A stretch of 14,277 nucleotides of DNA from JBQTIP01 sp052388025 (GTDB taxonomy: Bacteria; Actinomycetota; UBA4738; HRBIN12). The translations under genes and the position numbers were made by a program. The stretch's first letter is position 1, and each line of letters starts with the position of its first letter. Location of the stretch: the NCBI GenBank assembly GCA_052388025.1, contig JBQTIP010000022.1, positions 1 to 14,277 on the forward strand, given 5' to 3'. Positions 1 to 7,330 of the stretch are shown here, in pieces. The notes beneath the pieces are model-generated. The model was not told the DNA's origin. It did no database searches and saw only the letters and a list, made by a program, of their open reading frames with translations.

Positions 1-1302
1 CTCGAGGAGCGCCTCGAGAAGCTCAAGGACGACCCTCGCGCGCAAGAGGAGTCCGAGAGCGCGGCAACCATCCTCGCACTTGTGGTCGCCATGCAGTCCC
101 ACGACCGGCGGACCCGTGGACACGCGGAGCGGACCCGCGTCTTCACCGACATGCTCGGGGAGGAGCTCCATCTGACCACCGACGACCGCTACCGCCTACG
201 CTGGGCCGCGCTCCTTCACGACATCGGCAAGCTCAGCGTCAAGCCGGGCATCCTGAACAAACGCGGCAAGCTGAACGAGGCGGAATGGGAGGTCATCCGC
301 CGCCACCCCTACGAGGGAGCGCGCATCGCGGCGCCGCTCCTCGAGTGGCTGGGCCCATGGTCGGGGGCCATCACCGAGCACCACGAGCGGTTCGACGGCG
401 GCGGCTATCCGGCGGGACTCGCCGGAAACAGCATCTCGCTGTCGGGAAGGATCGTCGCGCTCGCGGACGCGTACGACACGATGACGGCCGTTCGCTCCTA
501 CAAGAAGCCCGTGGCCGTTAGGGCGGCCCGTCAGGAGCTGGCCGACTGCGCCGGCAGCCAGTTCGATCCCATGCTAGTTCGCGCCTTCTTCGCGATCTCG
601 CTCCCTCGTCTCCTGTGGAAGACGGGCCCGCTCTCGTTCCTCGTGCAGGTTCCGTTCCTCGCAAGGCTGGAGGCCATCGGCCGGCAGTCGGTCGCCGTCG
701 CCGGCCTGCGCGCTACGGCCGTGACGATGGCGGCGAGCGTCACGGTGATGAGCGTCGCGGGTCCGCTGCCCGTCGGCGCTGCGGCTCCGGTCAAGGCCGA
801 GCGGGTCGTCTCGAGCGCTGAGGCGACTTCCGAGAATACGGGGCCGTCAGCCACAGATCCCTCCGACGACCCGCAGTCGAGCAGCCGGCCGTCCCTCGCT
901 GTCGGGAAGCCGCCCGATCCGACAACGGTTCCGTTGCCCACACCCCCGTCCCCAGTCAAGGAATCCCCAGGTGAGGACGGAGACGAGGCGACCGACACGG
1001 ACGGCAACGGACAAGGGAACGGCGGCGGCGGCGGGGACGAGGACGGGGACGAGGAGGACGACGAGGACGGGGAGGACGACGAGGACGGGGACGACGGGGA
1101 CGACGACGACGGGGACGACGACGACGACGGGAACGGCGGCGAGGGCGGCGGTGGCGAGGGCGGTGGCAGTGGCAGTGGCGGCAGTGGTGGTGGCGGCGGC
1201 AGCGGGAGTGGCGGCGGTGGCGGTGGCAGCGGCAGCGGGAGTGGCGGCGGCAGCGGGAGTGGCGGCAGCGGTCAGGACGGGGCGCCTCCAGGTCAGGGTT
1301 AG
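1..1302 (+). CDS. HD-GYP domain signalling protein with low-complexity C-terminal tail (5' partial)
   Basis: The reading frame is open from base 1, so the N-terminus lies outside the window; the visible start-like GTG at 82 is internal to the domain. HD-GYP proteins are metal-dependent phosphohydrolases that usually degrade cyclic di-GMP. Counting from the GTG at 82, the HD-GYP signature is visible: HDIGK at 46-50, RRHP at 73-76, EHH at 99-101, GGGYP at 106-110, and QFDP at 160-163. After the domain come a hydrophobic segment at about 203-228, ending in Ala-rich sequence that could be a membrane helix or cleaved signal-like segment, a Ser/Pro/Thr-rich stretch (about 245-297), an almost pure Asp/Glu/Gly block (319-350), and a Gly/Ser block to the end. 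The residues encoded before 82 are charged and could end a coiled coil. The domain call is firm; substrate and topology are inferred. No partner gene follows on this strand. Confidence 0.88.
   Translation, partial: LEERLEKLKDDPRAQEESESAATILALVVAMQSHDRRTRGHAERTRVFTDMLGEELHLTTDDRYRLRWAALLHDIGKLSVKPGILNKRGKLNEAEWEVIRRHPYEGARIAAPLLEWLGPWSGAITEHHERFDGGGYPAGLAGNSISLSGRIVALADAYDTMTAVRSYKKPVAVRAARQELADCAGSQFDPMLVRAFFAISLPRLLWKTGPLSFLVQVPFLARLEAIGRQSVAVAGLRATAVTMAASVTVMSVAGPLPVGAAAPVKAERVVSSAEATSENTGPSATDPSDDPQSSSRPSLAVGKPPDPTTVPLPTPPSPVKESPGEDGDEATDTDGNGQGNGGGGGDEDGDEEDDEDGEDDEDGDDGDDDDGDDDDDGNGGEGGGGEGGGSGSGGSGGGGGSGSGGGGGGSGSGSGGGSGSGGSGQDGAPPGQG
1036..1272 (+). repeat. Low-complexity codon repeats (acidic then Gly/Ser)
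   Basis: Within the HD-GYP gene, bases 1036-1131 are dominated by GAC/GAG/GGG triplets encoding Asp, Glu and Gly. Bases 1132-1272 are dominated by GGC/GGT/AGT/AGC triplets encoding Gly and Ser. The units are imperfect and short, with GGGGACGACGACG-like and GGCAGTGGC-like motifs recurring. The reading frame stays open throughout and ends at a normal TAG, so this is a coding low-complexity tail and not decay. Such triplet tracts can change length by replication slippage without frameshift. Confidence 0.85.
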
Positions 1303-1351
1303 GACGGCACAAACCCCAGCCGTGACTTCGCGACTCCGAACTGTAGGCTGC
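1303..1351. other. Short intergenic gap between convergent genes
   Basis: The HD-GYP gene and the small membrane-protein gene converge here. The only structure I see is a small inverted repeat, GGCTG-CT-CAGCC (1346-1357), which runs into the stop codon of the minus-strand gene. It has a very short loop and no U-tract on either side, so I do not call it a terminator. Confidence 0.4.
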
Positions 1352-1714
1352 TCAGCCGATCCCCAAGCCCGTCATGAGCGCCCGGAGCGTGAGGCCGAAC
1401 GAGAAGAACGAGGCCCAGGCAAACGGCACCCAGGGATCTCCCTGCCTCGTCCTAGCGACCGCGTGGGCGATAACCAGCGCGGCAATGGGAAACAACCCGT
1501 AGGCGTAGTGGAGCCACCCCAGCCGGCGACCGAGGAGGAGCAGCACGATCCCCACGATGGCCTGAATCCCCGCCGTGACCTGAGCGACTGTGAGCCATCT
1601 CCAGAACCAGTCACCGGGACCGCGTTTCAGCAGCCACGCGCCGAGGCCCCAGATCCAGCCGATGGCGAAGACGCCCACGATGAAGAAGCCGACAACCGCG
1701 TGGATCTGCGACAT
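1352..1714 (-). CDS. Small four-helix integral membrane protein, function unknown
   Basis: This encodes 120 residues, almost all hydrophobic, with four probable membrane helices at about 4-28, 40-62, 66-87 and 96-117. Histidines at 5, 69 and 84 lie in or at the edge of helices and could bind heme, but no recognised cytochrome motif is present. I do not recognise a named family; small proteins of this type with a LHYxYGLFP-like third helix are, from memory, common hypothetical proteins in Actinomycetota. The ATG at 1714 lies only 11 nt after the stop of the AAA+ ATPase gene, so the two are probably co-transcribed. There is no Shine-Dalgarno sequence; instead the TAG stop of the upstream gene forms part of TAGGAT, 8 nt before the start, which could be a local promoter. 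Confidence 0.7.
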   Translation of the reverse strand: MSQIHAVVGFFIVGVFAIGWIWGLGAWLLKRGPGDWFWRWLTVAQVTAGIQAIVGIVLLLLGRRLGWLHYAYGLFPIAALVIAHAVARTRQGDPWVPFAWASFFSFGLTLRALMTGLGIG

Positions 1715-1722
1715 CCGGGCGA

Positions 1723-1728
1723 ATCCTA
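1723..1728 (-). promoter_or_regulatory. Candidate -10 box TAGGAT for the small membrane protein gene
   Basis: On the minus strand TAGGAT is followed by 8 nt and then ATG (1714). The first three bases are the stop codon of the upstream ATPase gene. Spacing fits a leaderless transcript, but the stop-codon origin of the TAG makes this weaker than the other examples in the window. No convincing -35 is visible. Confidence 0.25.
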
Positions 1729-3138
1729 CGGGCCCTCGACGCCCTCGTATCGATAGGTCCCAACGCGGCCGGACTGATCCTTGTTGAGGCGCCGAGACAG
1801 GTGAAGCCCCTCCAGCGCGAACTCGAGCGCCGACGCGGCCGCCCCCGGGCTCTCCTCCTCCACACCGAGCCGGGCCAAGAGCTTGGCCAAGCCCGGCAGA
1901 TCGCCGAACTGCGCGAGCACGTCCGAGGCCGGCATCAGGTCCGAGGTCTCCGCGGCGAACCCTCCGGCGAACCGCCCCAGGATCGACTGGAAGTCGAATC
2001 CTGAGAGCCGGCGCCGGAACACCTCCAGCTCGGCGCTCCGCATCGCGCGCAGGAGGATCTCCTCCTCCCGCCCTTCCTCGATCGTGTCGAACTCAACCCT
2101 CCCCAGCGATGCCTCCAGCACGGCAGGAAGGTCACAGACGCGGGGCACCGCCTCCGACTCCCCGGCCCGGGCAGCACGGCGCACGGCAGCGGCGGCCAGC
2201 GTCTCGAGGTTCCCGATCGAGTACCGAACCGAGACGCCCGATCGTTGGTTGATGTGCGGCGAGCGCCGGAGCTCGGCGGTCAGGGCCGCCAGCACTTCCT
2301 TCATGTAGACCGGAACCCGGATCGGGGCTGTGCCGGCCGGCGGCCGCGCCTCCTGTTCCATGATCCGAATCTCGTCGGCCAGGGTCTCCGGGTAATGGGT
2401 CCTCATCTGAGTGCCGAACCGATCCTTCAGCGGCGACACGATGCGGCCCCGGTGCGTGTAGTCCTCGGGGTTCGCCGTTGCGACCAGCAACAGGTCGAGC
2501 GGCAGCCGGATCCGGTACCCGCGGATCTGCACGTCCCGCTCCTCCAGGATGTTGAACAGCGCGACCTGGATCCGCTCGGGAAGGTCGGGAAGCTCGTTGA
2601 TAGCCACGATCCCACGGTTGGTCCGGGGGATGAGGCCGTAATGGATCGTGAGCTCGTCCGCCAGGTAACGGCCTTCCGCCACGCGGATCGGGTCGACGTC
2701 GCCGATGAGGTCGGCCACGCTGATGTCGGGCGTCGCGAGCTTCTCCGCGTAGCGCTCGCCGCGTCCGATCCACACGACCGGCACGGCATCGCCCTCGTCG
2801 GCAACGAGCGCCCGGCAGCGGGCGCAGATGGGTCGGTACGGGTGATCGTTCACCTCGCACCCGGCGATCGCGGGAATCTCCTCGTCGAGAAGATCGACCA
2901 TCTCCCGGATCAGCCGGGTCTTGGCCTGCCCACGCTCGCCGAGCAGGATCAGGTCGTGCCCGGCCAGGAGCCCCCGCTCCAACCCCGGGAGGACCGATAG
3001 GCCGAACCCCACGATCGAGCGAAAGAGCGAATCCTTGCGCCCGAGCTTCGTGAGGAGGTTTTGGCGGAGCTCCTCCTTGACGGATCGATCCGGGTATCCG
3101 GCGGCGCGGAGCTGGCCGATCGTCGCGGGCTGGGTCAT
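1726..3138 (-). CDS. MoxR/magnesium-chelatase-like AAA+ ATPase
   Basis: AAA+ ATPases of this group use ATP hydrolysis to remodel or load partner proteins, often with a von Willebrand A-domain partner. Counting from a GTG at 3144 (472 residues), Walker A is GERGQAKT at 69-76, with Ala in place of the usual Gly before Lys. Walker B is IVAINE at 179-184, with Asn replacing the usual Asp. Sensor 1 is ATANPEDY at 222-229 and the likely arginine finger is in LKDRF at 239-243. These substitutions look typical of this subfamily from memory. A Cys/His-rich insert follows Walker A (C96, H101, C107, C110) and could bind a metal. I chose ATG 3138 (470 residues) over GTG 3144 because a TACCCT box stands 7 nt upstream of it. 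No A-domain gene is adjacent; the next gene encodes a small membrane protein. Cellular target unknown. Confidence 0.85.
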   Translation of the reverse strand: MTQPATIGQLRAAGYPDRSVKEELRQNLLTKLGRKDSLFRSIVGFGLSVLPGLERGLLAGHDLILLGERGQAKTRLIREMVDLLDEEIPAIAGCEVNDHPYRPICARCRALVADEGDAVPVVWIGRGERYAEKLATPDISVADLIGDVDPIRVAEGRYLADELTIHYGLIPRTNRGIVAINELPDLPERIQVALFNILEERDVQIRGYRIRLPLDLLLVATANPEDYTHRGRIVSPLKDRFGTQMRTHYPETLADEIRIMEQEARPPAGTAPIRVPVYMKEVLAALTAELRRSPHINQRSGVSVRYSIGNLETLAAAAVRRAARAGESEAVPRVCDLPAVLEASLGRVEFDTIEEGREEEILLRAMRSAELEVFRRRLSGFDFQSILGRFAGGFAAETSDLMPASDVLAQFGDLPGLAKLLARLGVEEESPGAAASALEFALEGLHLSRRLNKDQSGRVGTYRYEGVEGP

Positions 3139-3145
3139 CCGCACA

Positions 3146-3151
3146 AGGGTA
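3146..3151 (-). promoter_or_regulatory. Candidate -10 box TACCCT for the AAA+ ATPase gene
   Basis: On the minus strand TACCCT is followed by 7 nt (TGTGCGG) and ATG at 3138. No Shine-Dalgarno sequence lies between, so transcription would start at or next to the start codon. It shares a gap of about 70 bp with the divergent helicase promoter. No clear -35. Confidence 0.4.
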
Positions 3152-3196
3152 CCGCCGGCTGCCCATAAGGTCGTCGGGCGTGTCGGACGGCGGTGC

Positions 3197-3202
3197 TAGG
3201 GT
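3197..3202 (+). promoter_or_regulatory. Candidate -10 box TAGGGT for the UvrD2-like helicase gene
   Basis: TAGGGT is followed by 7 nt and ATG at 3210, with no Shine-Dalgarno sequence, fitting leaderless transcription. A second box, TAAGGT at 3166-3171, stands 8 nt before an in-frame GTG at 3180, so two alternative leaderless starts are possible. The ATG is preferred because the protein then begins like other UvrD2 proteins. Confidence 0.4.
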
Positions 3203-3209
3203 CGGGCGG

Positions 3210-5135
3210 ATGCGCGAAGCCGATGAGATCCTCGCCGGGCTGAACGACGCCCAGCGCGAGGCGGCAACCGCAGCCCGGGGACCGGTCGCGATCCTCGCCG
3301 GAGCCGGCACGGGCAAGACGACGACGATCACGCGCCGGATCGCCTATCAAGTCGCGACCGGCGCGGTGCCCGCGCAGCGGATCCTCGCCGTCACGTTCAC
3401 CGAGAAGGCGGCGGGCGAGCTTGAGACGCGTCTTTCGACACTCGGGGTCGAGGGAGTCGAGGCGCGTACCTTCCATTCGGCGGCACTCTCACAGCTTGCG
3501 AAGCTCTGGCAGACGCACACGGGTCACCCGCTCCCCGAGGTCCTCGATCACAAGGCCCCGCTCATCACCTCCCTCGCGAACGCGCTCCCCCCGCCCCACA
3601 AGTTCCTGCCGCGGCGTGAGCTCGCCGGCGAGATCGAGTGGGCGAAGAACCGGATGATCCCGCCGGGCCGCTATCTGGACGAGCTCGGCGACCACGAGCC
3701 GCCGATCCCATCGGAGCTCATGCTGCGCGTGTACGAGGGCTACGAGCGGCGGAAGCGCGCGATGGGCCAACTCGACTTCGAGGACATGCTCGGCCTCGCG
3801 CTCCGGCTCTTCGACGAGCACCCGGCCGCCGTCGAAGAGATCCGAGCGCGGTTCCACGCCTTCACGGTCGACGAGTTCCAGGACGCAAACCTGTTGCAGG
3901 CCGCGCTCCTCGACCAGTGGCTCGGCGACCGGGACGACGTGTGCGTTGTCGGAGACGACTACCAGACGATCTACTCGTTCACCGGCGCATCGCCGACGCA
4001 CCTGCTCGGCTTCACGCAGCGGTTCCCGCACGCGACGGTGGTCCGGCTCGAGGAGAACTACCGTTCGTCGCCCCAGGTCCTCGAGGTCGCGAACCGGCTC
4101 GCATCGCGTTTGGGTGGATTCCGGAAGACGCTCCGGGCCACGCGGCCGGACGGGCCGCCACCGGTGGCACGGCCGCTGCCCGACGAGCCCGCGGAGGTGG
4201 CCGCCGTAGTGCAGGCGGCGTGCGGCCTGCGCGACGAGGGCGTCCCGCTCGAGGAGATCGCCGTGCTGTACCGGATCAACGCGCGCTCGGAACCCTTCGA
4301 GGAAGCCTTCGCCGCGGTTGGGATGCCGTATCAGGTGCGCGACGGCGCGTTCCTTCGCCGGCCGGGCCCGCGCGCCGTGCTCCAGCGGCTGAAGCGGGAG
4401 GCCGCCGGGGACGAGTCCGTGGCGGCCTCGGTGGCGCTCGTCACCGAGGCGCTGGGCTTCGACCCGGACGGGTCGGCCGACTCGGAAGAGGAAGCCACAC
4501 GCCAGTCCGACCTCGGCCGCCTCCGCTCGCTCGCGGGAGAGTTCGACGCGGCGCATCCCGGCGCCGGCCTCGCGGCGTTCGCAGCCGAGCTCGAGCGCCG
4601 CTTTTCCACGGAGCACAGCGGCCGGGGCGTGAACCTCCTCACGTACCATCGCGCGAAGGGGCTCGAGTTCGACGCGGTGTTCCTGCCGCGCGTGCTCGAC
4701 GGCGAGTTGCCGTTCCGTTCGGGCCGCGCACGGGCCGAACCCGAGGAGGAGCGTCGGCTCCTCTACGTCGGCATCACACGCGCGCGCCGGTACCTGTTCC
4801 TCACGTGGCCGATGGATGCGCGATCCGGACCGAGCCCGTTCCTCGACGAGCTGGAGGTGCCCCCGCCGGCCCCCTCTCGGCGATCGACGGCGTCTCGGCC
4901 ACCCGTCGCGGTGAAGGCGGGCGGCGCCCTGTTCGACCGGCTGAAGGAGTGGCGTCGGAAGCGCGCGCAGACCGACGGTGTGCCGGCCTACGTCGTGTTC
5001 CACGATCGGACGCTCGCCGAGATCGCCGAGGTCCGGCCGAAGGACTGGGCCGACCTCGCGGCGATCACCGGCGTGGGACCGGCGAAGCTCGAGCGCTACG
5101 CGGACGAGGTCCTCACACTCGTCGGCGACGCCTAG
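3210..5135 (+). CDS. uvrD2: UvrD2-like superfamily 1A DNA helicase with HRDC domain
   Basis: This is a 3'-5' DNA helicase of the UvrD/PcrA family, expected to unwind DNA in repair or replication. From the ATG at 3210 it has 641 residues. Walker A is AGAGTGKTT at 30-38, motif II VDEFQD at 220-225, motif III GDDYQTIYSFTGA at 248-260, motif IV ENYRSS at 282-287, motif V LTYHRAKGLEFD at 477-488, and motif VI VGITRAR at 520-526, so the motor looks intact. Residues about 572-640 form an HRDC domain (LAAITGVGPAKLERY at 616-630), as in mycobacterial UvrD2. The tetracysteine module that separates motor and HRDC in mycobacterial UvrD2 is absent: residues 545-571 are a Pro/Ser/Arg linker without Cys. 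An in-frame GTG at 3180 would add ten residues. It lies divergent to the ATPase gene and 37 nt before the cyclodeaminase-family gene, which may be partly co-transcribed. Confidence 0.92.
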   Translation: MREADEILAGLNDAQREAATAARGPVAILAGAGTGKTTTITRRIAYQVATGAVPAQRILAVTFTEKAAGELETRLSTLGVEGVEARTFHSAALSQLAKLWQTHTGHPLPEVLDHKAPLITSLANALPPPHKFLPRRELAGEIEWAKNRMIPPGRYLDELGDHEPPIPSELMLRVYEGYERRKRAMGQLDFEDMLGLALRLFDEHPAAVEEIRARFHAFTVDEFQDANLLQAALLDQWLGDRDDVCVVGDDYQTIYSFTGASPTHLLGFTQRFPHATVVRLEENYRSSPQVLEVANRLASRLGGFRKTLRATRPDGPPPVARPLPDEPAEVAAVVQAACGLRDEGVPLEEIAVLYRINARSEPFEEAFAAVGMPYQVRDGAFLRRPGPRAVLQRLKREAAGDESVAASVALVTEALGFDPDGSADSEEEATRQSDLGRLRSLAGEFDAAHPGAGLAAFAAELERRFSTEHSGRGVNLLTYHRAKGLEFDAVFLPRVLDGELPFRSGRARAEPEEERRLLYVGITRARRYLFLTWPMDARSGPSPFLDELEVPPPAPSRRSTASRPPVAVKAGGALFDRLKEWRRKRAQTDGVPAYVVFHDRTLAEIAEVRPKDWADLAAITGVGPAKLERYADEVLTLVGDA

Positions 5136-5158
5136 GCTGCGGCCTCCGTCGCGGCTGG

Positions 5159-5164
5159 TAACGT
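5159..5164 (+). promoter_or_regulatory. Candidate -10 box TAACGT for the cyclodeaminase-family gene
   Basis: TAACGT is followed by 8 nt (TGCCCGCC) and ATG at 5173. There is no purine-rich ribosome-binding sequence before the start codon. The box lies in the 37-nt gap after the helicase gene, so this gene may have its own leaderless transcript despite its closeness to the upstream gene. Confidence 0.38.
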
Positions 5165-5172
5165 TGCCCGCC

Positions 5173-6189
5173 ATGGCGGCTGCGGAGTTCCTGTTCCTGT
5201 CGCAGGAGGACGTCGTGGCGGCGGGCGGCCTCGACATGCCGGCCACGATCGGGGTCGTCGAGGAAGCCCTCAGGCTGATCGCCGCGGGGGACACCATCCT
5301 GCCCCCCAAGACGACCATCCATTGGTCCGACGCGATCGACACCGACGAGACCGAGGGCCGGATCATCGCCATGCCTGCCTACGTGGGAGGAAGCGTCCAC
5401 CTCGCGGGTTTCAAGTGGATCCCCAGCGTGCCGGGGAACCCCGCGCGGGGGCTCCCACGAGGCATCGGGCTCGTCGTGCTGACGGACCCGGACACCGGGC
5501 TGCCTGTGGCCGTGATGGATGGGACCGTGACGTCTGCCATGCGGACGGGGGCCGTGACGGGGATCGGGGCGAGACTGCTCGCGCGCGAAGGCGCGCGGAC
5601 AGCGGCCATCCTGGGTACCGGGGTCCAGGCGCGCACACAACTCGCCGCGCTCGAGGTTGTCCTGCCCTCACTTGAGGAGATCCGGGTGTGGGACATCGAC
5701 CCGGCCCGCGCGGAGGCGTTCACCTCGAACTCAGAGCGGACCGTTGCGGCGGGATTCGCCGAGGAGGCAGCCCGCGACGCGGACGTGGTCGTGGCCGCCA
5801 CCATGGCCCCGGCGCCGTACGTCCGCGCGGAATGGCTGGCGCCGGGCAGCCTGTTCGTCTCCGTAAGCTCGCTCGATCCGGAACTCGGATGCATCGAGAA
5901 AGCCGACCTCCTGGTGTGCGACCTCTGGGACCGCGAGACCGAGCACGCTTCGCGACCGTTCGCGCGCGCGCAGGCGGCCCGGATCACGCGGCAGAAGGAC
6001 GTCGTCGAGCTGCCACAGATCGTGGCCGGTGCCCACCCCGGCCGCACGAGCGCCCACCAGCGGGTCTTCTTCTCCCCCGTCGGCCTCGCGGTAGAGGACA
6101 TCGCAGCGGCCGCGCGCGTCTTCCGGCGAGCGAAGGAGGACGGGCTCGGAACGAAGCTCAGCCTCTGGCAGACGCCGATCTGGTCCTGA
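5173..6189 (+). CDS. Ornithine cyclodeaminase/mu-crystallin family NAD(P)-dependent oxidoreductase
   Basis: Members of this family include ornithine cyclodeaminase, archaeal alanine dehydrogenase, ketimine reductase (mu-crystallin) and SbnB-like amino-acid enzymes. The 338-residue product has the family's layout. It shows FKW with candidate substrate Lys at 81, MRTGA with Arg 124, a nucleotide-binding loop GTGVQA at 148-153, an acidic VWDIDP segment at 172-177 after the next strand, which favours NAD over NADP, and SSLDPEL with candidate catalytic Asp 235. The last two thirds of the family fold look complete and length is normal. The start is ATG 5173, where homology-like sequence begins; the frame is open upstream but that sequence belongs to the helicase gene. 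Its tail overlaps the saccharopine dehydrogenase-like gene by 32 nt in convergent orientation. Exact substrate cannot be read from sequence; an imine or amino acid is likely. Confidence 0.85.
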   Translation: MAAAEFLFLSQEDVVAAGGLDMPATIGVVEEALRLIAAGDTILPPKTTIHWSDAIDTDETEGRIIAMPAYVGGSVHLAGFKWIPSVPGNPARGLPRGIGLVVLTDPDTGLPVAVMDGTVTSAMRTGAVTGIGARLLAREGARTAAILGTGVQARTQLAALEVVLPSLEEIRVWDIDPARAEAFTSNSERTVAAGFAEEAARDADVVVAATMAPAPYVRAEWLAPGSLFVSVSSLDPELGCIEKADLLVCDLWDRETEHASRPFARAQAARITRQKDVVELPQIVAGAHPGRTSAHQRVFFSPVGLAVEDIAAAARVFRRAKEDGLGTKLSLWQTPIWS

Positions 6190-7330
6190 CACCGTGGCCC
6201 GGATGTGCCGAGGTCGTCACGCGCACGCCGGCCCGGCGCACGCCCCGGATGAACCGATCCGGGTCGAAGGCGCGTTCCGGGGGGATCACGCCCGGCTCCG
6301 ACTCGCCCTCAACCAGAAGCGTGGCGCCGACCACGGCCGGGATCGCCGTCATCCGGGCTGTGGCGTCGGGACCCCATGTGACCGGGTGACTAGTGCGCTG
6401 GCGGATAGTCGCGGACGATCCGCCCCCCCGACCAACGACCTCGACATCGAGGAAGAACGCGCAGGGGGCTCCCTCCTCCTCGGGGGGGTCCGCCAGCAGG
6501 ACGGCCCGGAGCACATCGAGCGGCTTGACCATCACGCCGTTCACGCGGATGGCGCGGTCGCTCGTGAGCCCCAGGCGGGACAGCTCGGCGAGCGTGCGCA
6601 TGTCGGCCGGGCGCCATGTCCCGCGCACCGACACTTCACGCAGGCCCGGTCCGAACGAGCGGGGAAGCGTGTAGGTCTCGGAGTGAGGGACGTAGTAGAC
6701 CTCCTGCGCCCCGAGCGGCGGGGCGAACCGCACGCGCCGGGCGCCCTCGAACGGCGCGACCTCGCGCAGACGGCCGCCCCGCCAGGCGAACCGCGGCACG
6801 CCGGGCCGGAACTCGTCGAGCAGCGTGTCGAGCAGGCCCGGGGAGAGCGCAAGGTCACGGTGGCTCGCGAACGAGATGTGGATCTCGTGAACCTCGTCGA
6901 GCCGCTCGACCGCCCTGCGGGCCAGGACGTTCGACAGGCCCGGTGTCGCGCCGCAACCGATCACGGCACGGACGCCGGCTCGGCAAGCGCGGTCGTGGAG
7001 AGCGAGCTGTCGCGGGGTATTGTAGAGACCCCCCAGGTCCAGGTAGTCGACCCGTTCTGCGATCGCGGCTCGAAGCGCCGGCACGCCAAGCAGGTAGGTG
7101 GTGCAATTCACAAGAACGCCTCCGCCCCTGATCGCCTTCCGAAGCGAGGGGACGTCGGAACCCTCGACGCCGCGCGCCGAGCACCTCACCCCGATGGCGC
7201 GGGCGAGGGCGCGGACACAGGCGCGGTCGAGGTCGGCCAGGATCACCTCGTCGAACTGATCGACGGCCGCGAGACCACCCGCGACCTCCCTGCCCACTGC
7301 CCCACACGCGCCCAGGACGATCGCTCGCAT
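6158..7330 (-). CDS. Saccharopine dehydrogenase-family oxidoreductase (lysine dehydrogenase-like)
   Basis: A 390-residue NAD(P)-dependent enzyme of the saccharopine dehydrogenase/lysine 6-dehydrogenase type. The N-terminal Rossmann loop is GACGAVG at 7-13, and the acidic LADLD at 31-35 suggests NAD. NCTTYLLGVPALRAAI at 75-90 and VDYLDLGG at 94-101 follow, and GCGATPGLSN at 125-134 matches the GxxPGLSN-type segment of lysine 6-dehydrogenase relatives. The C-terminal half is the substrate domain. The last 25 or so residues are Arg/Ser/Gly-rich, look like an unstructured tail, and lie over the end of the convergent cyclodeaminase gene. The start ATG overlaps the stop of the regulator gene by one base (TGATG), so translation is probably coupled and the gene is the last of the transporter operon. 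Carboxynorspermidine dehydrogenase is an alternative family member, but the motifs look less similar. The substrate is unknown. Confidence 0.8.
   Translation of the reverse strand: MRAIVLGACGAVGREVAGGLAAVDQFDEVILADLDRACVRALARAIGVRCSARGVEGSDVPSLRKAIRGGGVLVNCTTYLLGVPALRAAIAERVDYLDLGGLYNTPRQLALHDRACRAGVRAVIGCGATPGLSNVLARRAVERLDEVHEIHISFASHRDLALSPGLLDTLLDEFRPGVPRFAWRGGRLREVAPFEGARRVRFAPPLGAQEVYYVPHSETYTLPRSFGPGLREVSVRGTWRPADMRTLAELSRLGLTSDRAIRVNGVMVKPLDVLRAVLLADPPEEEGAPCAFFLDVEVVGRGGGSSATIRQRTSHPVTWGPDATARMTAIPAVVGATLLVEGESEPGVIPPERAFDPDRFIRGVRRAGVRVTTSAHPGHGVRTRSASARG

Noticed and set aside
1036..1272. CRISPR or mobile tandem repeat
   Set aside because: Units are short, irregular triplets without spacers and lie within an open coding frame.
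971..1756. Plus-strand frame with Thr/Arg/Ala repeats
   Set aside because: A shifted reading of the HD-GYP tail repeats; the repeats are explained by the Asp/Gly/Ser frame, which continues from a conserved domain.
2132..3331. 399-residue minus-strand frame overlapping the AAA+ ATPase gene
   Set aside because: Out-of-frame reading of the ATPase gene extending into the helicase gene; the ATPase motifs lie in the other frame.
3638..5161. 507-residue plus-strand frame inside the helicase gene
   Set aside because: Arg/Ala/Pro-rich shifted-frame translation without any domain; no independent start signal.
3489..5372. 627-residue minus-strand open frame opposite the helicase gene
   Set aside because: It is a mirror of the helicase coding frame in GC-rich DNA: Arg/Glu/Gly-rich, with no motif, and the other strand carries every helicase motif.
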